64,000 nt of DNA from CAXXXW01 sp963665555 (GTDB lineage: Bacteria > Pseudomonadota > Alphaproteobacteria > Thalassobaculales > Thalassobaculaceae). Below, piece by piece: positions 33,746-40,743 of the stretch. The notes beneath the pieces were generated by a model. It saw only the letters and a program-made list of their open reading frames with translations. It was not told the DNA's origin and ran no database searches. Position 1 is the stretch's first letter. Every line of letters starts with the position of its first letter. Where the stretch lies: the NCBI GenBank assembly GCA_963665555.2, contig OY762308.1:2356001-2420000 (forward strand), read 5' to 3'. A program made the position numbers and the translations under genes.

Positions 33746-34232
33746 ATGATCAGCAACCTTACCGCGCTGGCTGCGGCACCGTTCGCCGCCAGCCTGGTTG
33801 TTTTCGCCCCCCCCCCCCCCCGCGCAAGCGGCCTGCGACAGCACCGGCTGCACCAGTTCCTATTACAGGTCGGTCGGCGAAAGGGGAGGGACCGCGCGAC
33901 AGATCCACCGCACCTGCCGCGACCTCCGGATCGCGTCGGGAGTGGTGAGCGCGAATTGCAACGACCCCGACGACACGGTGGACGGCCTCGTGGCCGCCAC
34001 CATCGACCTCGACGACTACCTCGGCGAGGGCTCCTCGACCCGCCTCGAATGGGGAGAAACCGACTTCACCGCCGACTGCACCTCGGTGGATGTCGGAATG
34101 GGCGCGAGCGGGGCCGCTTATCGCGTTTACGGGAGCTGTGGCGGAGAGTGGCGCGAGGAGAGCCTCAGTTCGCGCATCTACCGCGATACCGACGGATCGC
34201 TCGACTACAGCGACACCGACCTCGCTTGGTGA
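33746..34232 (+). CDS. secreted cyanovirin-N-like (CVNH) protein, frame broken at a C15 tract
   Basis: The ATG at 33746 opens a signal-peptide-like N-terminus (MISNLTALAAAPFAASLVVF). It enters a run of 15 C residues (33807-33821), after which the mature domain continues one frame over (AQAACDSTGC to the stop at 34232). With 14 or 17 C residues the frame would be intact. The mature part of about 135 residues has six cysteines and looks like two CVNH repeats: TCRDLRI, SANC, TIDLDDYLGEG, then DFTADCTSVDV, YGSC, LSSRIYRDTDGSLDY. CVNH proteins are glycan-binding lectins. As written, only a TTG at 33798 would express the domain, without the signal. Phase variation, a true mutation or a homopolymer read error are all possible. 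Confidence 0.65.
33807..33821 (+). repeat. homopolymer of 15 C within the signal-peptide region
   Basis: Fifteen consecutive C residues, the longest homopolymer I noticed. It encodes a proline stretch directly before the predicted signal-peptidase site. Tracts of this length are prone to slipped-strand mispairing, and also to sequencing error. Confidence 0.85.
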
Positions 34233-34287
34233 CGACCGGGCCGCGCGTCCGCCGCCGGAACCGGACAGGGTAGGGCTCGGGGCCGCG

Positions 34288-35382
34288 CTACGCCGGCTCC
34301 CGGGCCGCGACCAGGCGGCAGTACACATAGTCCATCGCGTGGCCGTCCGGCGCTTCGCGGACCGCGTCCTCGTAGGCGTCGTAGAAGCGGTCGAGGATGG
34401 CGCGCCGCTCCGCCTCCGGCCGGTCCGGCGACAGGCCGCCGGCGAAGGTCGCCTCGCTCCAGGAGCGCAGCGTCGGGATGTACTCCCGCGCGAAGCGGGC
34501 GGCGTCGCCGTGCTCGGCGAAGGCGGCCGCGTAGGGGCAGCGGACCGTCGCGGTGTCCACGTGCTCCAGCCGCAGCCCGGCCCGGCGGACCGGGCCGTCC
34601 GGGTCGCGGAACGGGGCCGTAAACTCGGCGACAGTGCGGTAGCCCTGCGGGAAGTTGGTCGCGGCGTATTCGGCGGCGGAGATCGCGCCGGCGTCGCGCA
34701 GCCCGGCCCAGAGCGCGTCGAAAGTGTCGAACATGTCCACCCCGCCGGTCGAGCCGAGGTAGCGCCCCTCCTCGTCGATGCCGAAATTGAGCAGCGCCAG
34801 CCGCCCGCCGGGCGCGAGTTCGCGGGCGCGGGCCAGCAGCATCCCCTCCCAGTCCCGCCGCGCCTGCCCGACATAGGCGGCCCGCTCCGCGCCCGACGCG
34901 CCGACCATGTGCACATGGTCGGAAATCTCGCGCGGCGTCTCGCTCAGGTAGTGCGAGGCCGTCGCCGAGAAGCCGAAATGGAGCGTGCCCGGCGGCAGGA
35001 TCGGCCGGTGGAAGGAGGTGGCCGAGGCGAGGATGTAAAGGCCGGGAATCTCGTCGGCCAGGTGCTGGACATTGCGGAAAAGCTGGCCGAAATCGTTGCG
35101 CGGCAGGTCGGTGTAGACCATGTGGATCGGCCGCGACGGCGCCCGGCGGCGCATCTCGCGCAGCAGCGCCGCCATTGCGTCCAGCGAGGTGCCGCCGTCG
35201 GCGCAGCCCATGTCCGCGACGGTCAGGACCCGGCCGTCGTCCGGCGGGTCCATCCGGGCCAGCGCGTCCATCAGCAGCGGCGCCGCGCCGTCGATCGCGT
35301 GCCTGGCGCCGACCGTCGCCCGCGAGTAGTAGCCGCCGCCCTTCATCGCCATGAAGCCGGCGGTCTGGGCGCGCCGGCTCAT
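34288..35382 (-). CDS. SABATH-type SAM-dependent carboxyl methyltransferase
   Basis: Protein of 364 residues resembling the SABATH family (Methyltransf_7), best known from plants where it methylates salicylate, benzoate, jasmonate and xanthosine. Seen: KGGGYYSRATVGARHAID near residue 14, the SAM motif TVADMGCADGGTSLD near residue 54, the YTDLPRNDFGQLF segment, and ATASHYLSE. Carboxyl methylation of a small acid is expected but the substrate is unknown. Its start overlaps the stop of the phytanoyl-CoA dioxygenase-like gene by four bases (ATGA), so the two are coupled. Confidence 0.8.
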   Translation of the reverse strand: MSRRAQTAGFMAMKGGGYYSRATVGARHAIDGAAPLLMDALARMDPPDDGRVLTVADMGCADGGTSLDAMAALLREMRRRAPSRPIHMVYTDLPRNDFGQLFRNVQHLADEIPGLYILASATSFHRPILPPGTLHFGFSATASHYLSETPREISDHVHMVGASGAERAAYVGQARRDWEGMLLARARELAPGGRLALLNFGIDEEGRYLGSTGGVDMFDTFDALWAGLRDAGAISAAEYAATNFPQGYRTVAEFTAPFRDPDGPVRRAGLRLEHVDTATVRCPYAAAFAEHGDAARFAREYIPTLRSWSEATFAGGLSPDRPEAERRAILDRFYDAYEDAVREAPDGHAMDYVYCRLVAAREPA

Positions 35383-36293
35383 CCCGCCGCCCGCGCTCCC
35401 GGCCGCTCCGGGGCGGCGGCCGGCGCCCGGTTCTGGTGCGCCCACGGGCCGTCGTAGCCCGCCGACCAGTCCGGCGGCAGCTCGCAGGGCCGGGGATCGA
35501 CGCTGGAGAACCGCGCCGGCGCGCCCCGCACGATCCGCCCGGCGCGGGGGCTGGGGATCGGGTTGGCCGTGTAGGGAAAGGAATCGGCCGAGGAGTACAC
35601 GATCAGCAGCAGCGGCCGCGACCGCCCGGACAGGTTGGGGGCGGAGCCGTGGATCGTCCGGCAGTTCAGCAGGATCATCGTGCCCGCCGGCCCCGCGAGC
35701 TCGACCGCGCGGCCCTTGTCGATCCTCTCCTCCGGGATGCGCAGCACCCAGTTCCGGTCGTCGTCGTACATGCTGTGCAGCGGGCCGCGATGGCTGCCGG
35801 CGACGACGGTCAGCGGCCCCTGCTCCGGCCCGCAATCCTCCAGGTACACGCCGACGGTGACCGGGCTGTAGTCGGTGTGCGGCCAGGCCTGGATGTCCTG
35901 GTGCCAGTCGAATTTCGTCCCGCCCCGTGCCCATTTGAAGTTGAGCTTGGAGTGGTGGTACTTCACGTCCGGCCCGACCAGGTCGGCCGCCGCGTCCGCG
36001 GCCGGAGAGTCCGCCGCGAAGGCCCAGAAATCCTCGTAATGGTCCACCGGGCTGGACAGGCGCTTGAGGCGCGGCGCGTCCGCCGTATGGCCCTCCTCCA
36101 GGATGTAGCCGCCGCCGGACTCGGCCAGCCCCCGGCTGCGTTCCGTCGCCTCGGCCGCGGCGGCGCGCAGCCGGGCGAGCCAGTCCGCGCCGACGGCCCC
36201 CTCGACCGCCACCGCCCCGTCCTCGAAGAAGCGCGCGCGCCGCGCCTCGGTCAGCGCGCGCGCCGGGTGTTTCAGGACATCGGCCTCCAGCAT
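35379..36293 (-). CDS. phytanoyl-CoA dioxygenase (PhyH) family protein
   Basis: Fe(II)/2-oxoglutarate-dependent hydroxylase of 304 residues. The iron ligands are H131 and D133 (DWHQDIQAWPH) and H215 (RTIHGSAPN); R226 (SGRSRP) is the probable 2-oxoglutarate contact. HHSKLNFKW and the GPLTVVAGSH segment are typical of PhyH members that hydroxylate small molecules. It is the middle gene of a minus-strand group: SDR, dioxygenase, methyltransferase. Hydroxylation followed by methyl-ester formation is a plausible order of reactions. Confidence 0.88.
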   Translation of the reverse strand: MLEADVLKHPARALTEARRARFFEDGAVAVEGAVGADWLARLRAAAAEATERSRGLAESGGGYILEEGHTADAPRLKRLSSPVDHYEDFWAFAADSPAADAAADLVGPDVKYHHSKLNFKWARGGTKFDWHQDIQAWPHTDYSPVTVGVYLEDCGPEQGPLTVVAGSHRGPLHSMYDDDRNWVLRIPEERIDKGRAVELAGPAGTMILLNCRTIHGSAPNLSGRSRPLLLIVYSSADSFPYTANPIPSPRAGRIVRGAPARFSSVDPRPCELPPDWSAGYDGPWAHQNRAPAAAPERPGARAAG

Positions 36294-36324
36294 CCCGGCC
36301 TCCCTCCCGCGCGGCGGCGGGCCT

Positions 36325-37095
36325 TCAGCGGTTGGAAATCCCGCCGTCCACGTCGATGGTGATCCCGGTGAGCCAGGACGCCCGGTCCGAGCACAGGTAG
36401 ACGACGATGTCCGCCACCTCCTCGACCTTGGCCGGGCGGTTGAGCGGCATCCCGGCGAAATAGTCCTGCCAGCGGTTCTCGTCGCCCTTCTCCTTCGCGG
36501 CCTTGGCGCGCAGGATGGTCTCGATCCGCTCGGTCGCGACCGCGCCGGGGCAGACGCCGAGCACCCGCATCCCCTCGTCCAGCGCGTGCGCGCCGATCGC
36601 CCTGGTGAAGCCGATCAGCGAGGCGTTGCCGCCCGAACCGGCGATGTAGTTCCGGTCCACCCTGACGCCGGCCAGCCCGATCACGTTCAGGATCACGCCG
36701 CCGCCGCGCTCCCGGATCAGGGGGTAGAAGCGCCGCGTCATGTTGATGTAGCCGAACACCTTGAGGTCCCACGCCTCGCGCCAGGTTTTCTCGTCCACCG
36801 CCTGGATGTCGCCGCCGGGGATCGCGCCGGCGTTGTTCACCAGGATGTCGATGTCCGGGCAAGCCTTCGACAGCCGGTCCACATTGGCGGAGTCCGACAG
36901 GTCCGCCGGGTGGATTTCGACCTCCGCGTCGTGTTCGGCCGCGATCGCGTCGCGCGCGGCCACGAGGTCGGCCTCGGTCCGCGCGACCAGGCGCAGGCGG
37001 CAGCCCTCCGCCGCGAATTCGCGCGCGCAGGCGAGGCCGATGCCCTTCGAGGCGCCGGTGATCATCACGGTCTTCCCGGCGAGATGCAGGTCCAT
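36325..37095 (-). CDS. SDR family oxidoreductase with atypical active site
   Basis: SDR protein of 256 residues with a normal cofactor motif (TGASKGIG, residues 13-20) and NNAG near 87-90. At the active site the usual YxxxK is not aligned: the sequence reads RNYIAGSGGNASLIGFTRA, placing N157 where the lysine should be, with Y150 shifted by three positions. This pattern occurs in a branch of SDR proteins whose activity is unclear. The C-terminal DVDGGISNR is normal. The ATG at 37095 follows AAGGGAG. It is the first gene of the SDR/dioxygenase/methyltransferase group, with a 31-base gap. Confidence 0.85.
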   Translation of the reverse strand: MDLHLAGKTVMITGASKGIGLACAREFAAEGCRLRLVARTEADLVAARDAIAAEHDAEVEIHPADLSDSANVDRLSKACPDIDILVNNAGAIPGGDIQAVDEKTWREAWDLKVFGYINMTRRFYPLIRERGGGVILNVIGLAGVRVDRNYIAGSGGNASLIGFTRAIGAHALDEGMRVLGVCPGAVATERIETILRAKAAKEKGDENRWQDYFAGMPLNRPAKVEEVADIVVYLCSDRASWLTGITIDVDGGISNR

Positions 37096-37223
37096 GGGCG
37101 CGCGCTCCCTTGCGGCGGCGTGTTCGGGAGTCGGAGTGTGGAACGGCGGCGCGCCCTTGGCAAGCGCCGCGCGGCGCGGCATTGTGGGCCGTTCGACGGT
37201 TTCGCGGTTCGGGAGGGCCGGAC

Positions 37224-37535
37224 ATGGAGATCGCGCTTACCGAGGCCAAGGCGCGCCTCTCGCAACTGGTCGCCGCCGCGCGAAGCGGCGAGCGCGTGGT
37301 GATCACGAAGCGCGGCGAGCCGGCCGTCGAACTCGTCCCCTGCGCCCGGCCGCGCCGGGGCGGGATCGATTTCGAGAAACTCCGGGAGGACCGCAAGCGC
37401 CTCGGCATCGCGGATGTTCCGCCGGAGGAGTTGGAGGCGCGGTTGGCCGAGTTCAACGATCCGGCCTTCAGCCGCGAGGTGCTCGGCCTCGGCGACGACT
37501 ACGAACCGTATGTCCGCGAGCGCGAGGGGGAATAG
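37224..37535 (+). CDS. Phd/YefM-type antitoxin
   Basis: Antitoxin of 103 residues with the Phd/YefM DNA-binding fold: EIALTEAKARLSQLVAAAR near residue 2 and GERVVITKRGEPAVELVP. The remaining 60 residues are acidic and probably wrap the toxin. GGGAGG lies seven bases before the ATG. The stop codon is followed directly by the GTG of the PIN toxin gene. Proteins of this family repress their own promoter, and the complex with toxin represses more strongly. Confidence 0.85.
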   Translation: MEIALTEAKARLSQLVAAARSGERVVITKRGEPAVELVPCARPRRGGIDFEKLREDRKRLGIADVPPEELEARLAEFNDPAFSREVLGLGDDYEPYVREREGE

Positions 37536-37931
37536 GTGCGCGTCCTGCTCGATACGTCCTACCTCTACGGGCTGATGGCGTCGCCGGAGCCGCTATCGAG
37601 CGTTCCGCGCCGGTTCGTCGAGGACGGCGAGACGGAACTCCACGCCAGCTTGGTCTCGATCTGGGAAATGCGTCTGAAATACCAGGCCCGCCGCGCTTCC
37701 GGGGAACGCAAGAGTCCCTACGACCCGGAAAATGTGCTCGATGTGCTTGGGAGGCAGGATGTCGCCCTCTTGCCGCTGACCGCCCGCCATGTCGCGCGGC
37801 CGCTGAGAACCCCCATCCCCCACAAGGACCCGTTCGACGAGATGCTCCTCGTCCAGGCGCAGGAGGAGGGGATGCGGCTGTTGACCGTCGACCGGCTGCT
37901 GGCGGACCACCCGCTCGCGCTGTCCGCCTGA
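37536..37931 (+). CDS. PIN-domain (VapC-like) toxin
   Basis: Protein of 131 residues with the PIN ribonuclease core: D6 (LLDTSYLYGL), E44 (SIWEM), D98/D101 (KDPFDEM) and D119 (TVDR), the acidic residues that bind Mg. The IPHKDPFDEMLLVQAQ motif is typical of the VapC branch paired with Phd-type antitoxins. The GTG start abuts the antitoxin stop. Such toxins cleave tRNA or rRNA; the target is unknown. Confidence 0.85.
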   Translation: MRVLLDTSYLYGLMASPEPLSSVPRRFVEDGETELHASLVSIWEMRLKYQARRASGERKSPYDPENVLDVLGRQDVALLPLTARHVARPLRTPIPHKDPFDEMLLVQAQEEGMRLLTVDRLLADHPLALSA

Positions 37932-38041
37932 GGCCGGCCGGCGAAGCTCCGCCGCCGCGCGCGGCGCGCGCCCGGATACCCCCTTCCCTTTCCGGCCGCG
38001 CCGTCGCACACTCCCGCCGCGCGCGGAGCGGGAGGAGCGAC

Positions 38042-39850
38042 ATGGCGACGGAAAATTCCTGGGACCCGATCGAGTTCGAACTGTTGCGGAACGCCGTCGT
38101 GGCGATCGCCGACGAGATGGCGCTCACCATCATGCGCACCACCTATTCCGGCGTGCTGCGCGACAACATGGACTTCTCCACCGCCTTCTGCGACGCCGAC
38201 GGCAAGCTCGTCGCCCAGGGGCTGACCCTGCCGGGGCACCTGGGGTCGATCCCCACCGCGCTCGCCGCCGTGGTCGAGCGGTTCGGCGACAGGATGCTGC
38301 CGGAGGATGTGTTCTGCCTCAACGACCCGTTCCGGGGCGGGATGCACCTGCCGGACATTTTCATCTTCAAGCCGATCTTCCACGAGGGGCGGCGCATCGC
38401 CTTCGCGGCGACGATCTGCCACCACACCGACGTGGGCGGGCGGGTCGCCGGCTCCAACGCCTCCGACTCGACCGAAATCTACCAGGAGGGGCTGCGCATC
38501 CCGCCCATGTACATGTTCGAGCAGGGGCGGCGGAACGAGACGCTGTGGAGCCTGATCGAGGCCAATGTGCGCGTGCCGGTCAAGGTGTTCGGCGACATCC
38601 GCGCCCAGCTGGCCGCCTGCAACATCGCCGAGCGCCAGTTCCTCGAACTGGTGGCCGAGCACGGCGCCGGCGCCATGGTCCGCTTCATGGCCGATTTCGT
38701 CGACTACACCGAACGGGTGACGCGCGCCGCGCTCGCCGAACTGCCGGACGGGGAGTGGAGCTTCGAGGACTGGATCGACGACGACGGCGTCGATGTCGGC
38801 AAGCCGATCCGGCTGTTCGTCACCTTCCGCAAGCGCGGCGAGAAGATGTACGCCGACTGGACCGGCACCTCGCCGCAGGTCAAGGGCGCGATCAACAACA
38901 CGCTCTCCTTCACCCAGGCGGCGACCTGGTGCGGCGTGAAGTCGGTGCTGCCGAACGACGTGCCCGCCAACGAGGGCTTTTTCCGCTGCGTCGAGGTGGC
39001 GGCGCCGCCGGGCACCATCGCCAACGGCGTGCTGCCGGCGGCCTGCGCGGCGCGCGGCCTGACCGGGTTCCGGATGCTCGACTGCGTGTTCGGCGCGCTC
39101 GCCATGATGCTGCCGGACAAGGTGATGGCGGCGTCGGACGGCGGCAACACCGGCGTGTCGATCGGCGGCTACGACGCCGCGCGCAACCCCTTCATCTATG
39201 TCGATTTCGCCTGCGGCACCTGGGGCGGGCGGCCCTGGGCGGACGGGCTGTCGGGCAACTCCAACCTGTTCGCCAACATGGCCTCGCAGTCGATCGAGGT
39301 GACGGAGGCGGAGAACCCGGTGGAGGTGCTGTCCTACGAATACGTGCCGGACCGGGCGGGCGCGGGCAAGTTCCGGGGCGGCGCGCCCTACCGCCGCGAC
39401 TACCGCCTGCTGGAGGAGGAGGCGGTCCTGCAGGTCCGCTCCGACCGCGCCGTCTTCCGGCCCTACGGCCTCTACGGCGGCAATCCGGGCGCGCCGTCGC
39501 GCAATTCGATGAACCCCGCCGGCGAGAACCGGCCGCTCGACTCCAAGCTCACCATGACGATGCGCAAGGGCGAGATTTTCCGCCACGAACTCGCGGGCGG
39601 CGGCGGCTGGGGCGACCCGCTGGAGCGCGATCCCGCCGCCGTGCTGCGCGATGTGCGCGACGAACTGGTCAGCCCGGAGCGCGCGCGCGCCGATTACGGC
39701 GTCGTCGTCGATGTCGAGGCGTGGCGCGTCGACGCGGCCGCGACCGAACGGCTGCGCCGCGAAATCCGCGCCGCCCGCGTCGGCGGCGCCCCGGCGGTGG
39801 CCTGGCGGGACTGGCCCCGCGCCGAACCGAGCGCCGAGGCGGCGGAGTAG
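38042..39850 (+). CDS. hyuB: hydantoinase B/oxoprolinase family protein
   Basis: Protein of 602 residues, the B-type subunit of ATP-dependent hydantoinase/5-oxoprolinase/acetone carboxylase-like enzymes. Landmarks are DPIEFELLRNAVVAIADEM at residues 8-26, GVLRDNMDFSTAFCDADG, LNDPFRGGMHLPDI, HHTDVGGRVAGS and the C-terminal GGGGWGDPLERD. It acts with the A subunit encoded at 40744-42840, but the two genes are separated by a Phd-PIN pair, which is unusual. The ATG at 38042 begins the family N-terminus; GGGAGGAGCGAC precedes it. Confidence 0.9.
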   Translation: MATENSWDPIEFELLRNAVVAIADEMALTIMRTTYSGVLRDNMDFSTAFCDADGKLVAQGLTLPGHLGSIPTALAAVVERFGDRMLPEDVFCLNDPFRGGMHLPDIFIFKPIFHEGRRIAFAATICHHTDVGGRVAGSNASDSTEIYQEGLRIPPMYMFEQGRRNETLWSLIEANVRVPVKVFGDIRAQLAACNIAERQFLELVAEHGAGAMVRFMADFVDYTERVTRAALAELPDGEWSFEDWIDDDGVDVGKPIRLFVTFRKRGEKMYADWTGTSPQVKGAINNTLSFTQAATWCGVKSVLPNDVPANEGFFRCVEVAAPPGTIANGVLPAACAARGLTGFRMLDCVFGALAMMLPDKVMAASDGGNTGVSIGGYDAARNPFIYVDFACGTWGGRPWADGLSGNSNLFANMASQSIEVTEAENPVEVLSYEYVPDRAGAGKFRGGAPYRRDYRLLEEEAVLQVRSDRAVFRPYGLYGGNPGAPSRNSMNPAGENRPLDSKLTMTMRKGEIFRHELAGGGGWGDPLERDPAAVLRDVRDELVSPERARADYGVVVDVEAWRVDAAATERLRREIRAARVGGAPAVAWRDWPRAEPSAEAAE

Positions 39851-39854
39851 GGGC

Positions 39855-39900
39855 TTTACAATCCCGCGATTCTCGTTCAAAATGTACATCGACATGTGCA
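39855..39900 (+). promoter_or_regulatory. predicted promoter and operator of the second Phd-PIN pair
   Basis: A TTTACA box (39855-39860) is followed after 17 bases by CAAAAT. The imperfect palindrome TGTACAT-CGAC-ATGTGCA (39883-39900, one mismatch between arms) lies at the downstream edge. Its position and symmetry fit an autorepression site for the Phd-type antitoxin that starts 17 bases later. Confidence 0.5.
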
Positions 39901-39916
39901 TCCGGGAGGCGGAACG

Positions 39917-40198
39917 ATGACCGTGAGACATTCGATCGCCGAGGCGCGCCGCGACCTTCCGAAGCTCGTGCGGGTCGCCGAGGCCGGGGAGACGGTGGAG
40001 GTGACCCGGCGGGGCGCGCCGGTCGCGGTGCTGGTCGGCCGGGGGCGTTACGAGCGGCTGACCGCCAGCCGGCGCGGCTTCGCCGAGGCGTATCGGGATT
40101 TCATCGAGAGCACCGACCCGGCCGACCGCGCGTTCGACATGGACGAAGTGTTCGAGGGCGTTCGGGACACGACGCCGGGCCGCGAAGTCGAGTTGTGA
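39917..40198 (+). CDS. Phd/YefM-type antitoxin
   Basis: Antitoxin of 93 residues with the Phd/YefM fold: TVRHSIAEARRDLPKLVRVA, then GETVEVTRRGAPVAVLVG and RYERLTA. The acidic C-terminus (FDMDEVFEGVRD) would bind the toxin. The ATG at 39917 follows GGGAGGCGGA. The gene sits between the two hydantoinase subunit genes together with its toxin. Confidence 0.85.
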   Translation: MTVRHSIAEARRDLPKLVRVAEAGETVEVTRRGAPVAVLVGRGRYERLTASRRGFAEAYRDFIESTDPADRAFDMDEVFEGVRDTTPGREVEL

Positions 40199-40201
40199 GC
40201 C

Positions 40202-40612
40202 GTGGAGTATCTGCTCGACACCAACGCGATCTCGGAGCCGCTCCGGCCGAGACCGAACGCCGGCGTGTTGAGGCGCCTGTTCGCGCACGAGGGCGAAATC
40301 GCGATAGCGGCCCCAGTCTGGCACGAGTTGCGGTTCGGATGCGAGCGTTTGGCGCCGTCGCGGCGGCGAGAGGCTATCGAACGCTATCTCGAGGATGTCG
40401 TTCTCGCGAATCTCCCCGTGCTGAACTACGACCGCGAGGCGGCCGACTGGCACGCCCGCGAACGCGCCCGCCTGAGCGCCGCCGGCCGGACGCCTCCTTT
40501 CGTGGACGGCCAGATCGCGGCCATCGCGTTCGTCAACGGATTGGCTGTCGCGACCTCGAACGCGAGGCACTTCGCCGACTTCGAGGGAGTGCGGGTGGAA
40601 AGCTGGACGTAA
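40202..40612 (+). CDS. PIN-domain (VapC) toxin
   Basis: VapC-type ribonuclease of 136 residues with D6 (LLDTNAISE), E42 (WHELRFG), D102 (VDGQIAAIA) and N120 (ATSNARHF) in the expected positions of the metal site. The GTG start is three bases after the antitoxin stop. It differs clearly from the PIN toxin at 37536, so the two pairs are not recent duplicates. Confidence 0.87.
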   Translation: MEYLLDTNAISEPLRPRPNAGVLRRLFAHEGEIAIAAPVWHELRFGCERLAPSRRREAIERYLEDVVLANLPVLNYDREAADWHARERARLSAAGRTPPFVDGQIAAIAFVNGLAVATSNARHFADFEGVRVESWT

Positions 40613-40640
40613 CGGAGCGTCGGCTCCGGGGCGAAATCCT

Positions 40641-40670
40641 TTGACAAACGCCGGAGCGGATGCGTTGGAA
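40641..40670 (+). promoter_or_regulatory. possible promoter of hyuA
   Basis: TTGACA (40641-40646) matches the -35 consensus; the best -10 candidate is the weak TTGGAA (40665-40670) after 18 bases. It would let hyuA be transcribed independently of the toxin-antitoxin pair before it. Confidence 0.35.
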
Positions 40671-40743
40671 TCGCGCCGGCTCCGTCCGGCGCCTCTCCGG
40701 CGCCGGGAGTCACGGGGAAACGGAACAGGGAAGGCGGCGCGAG

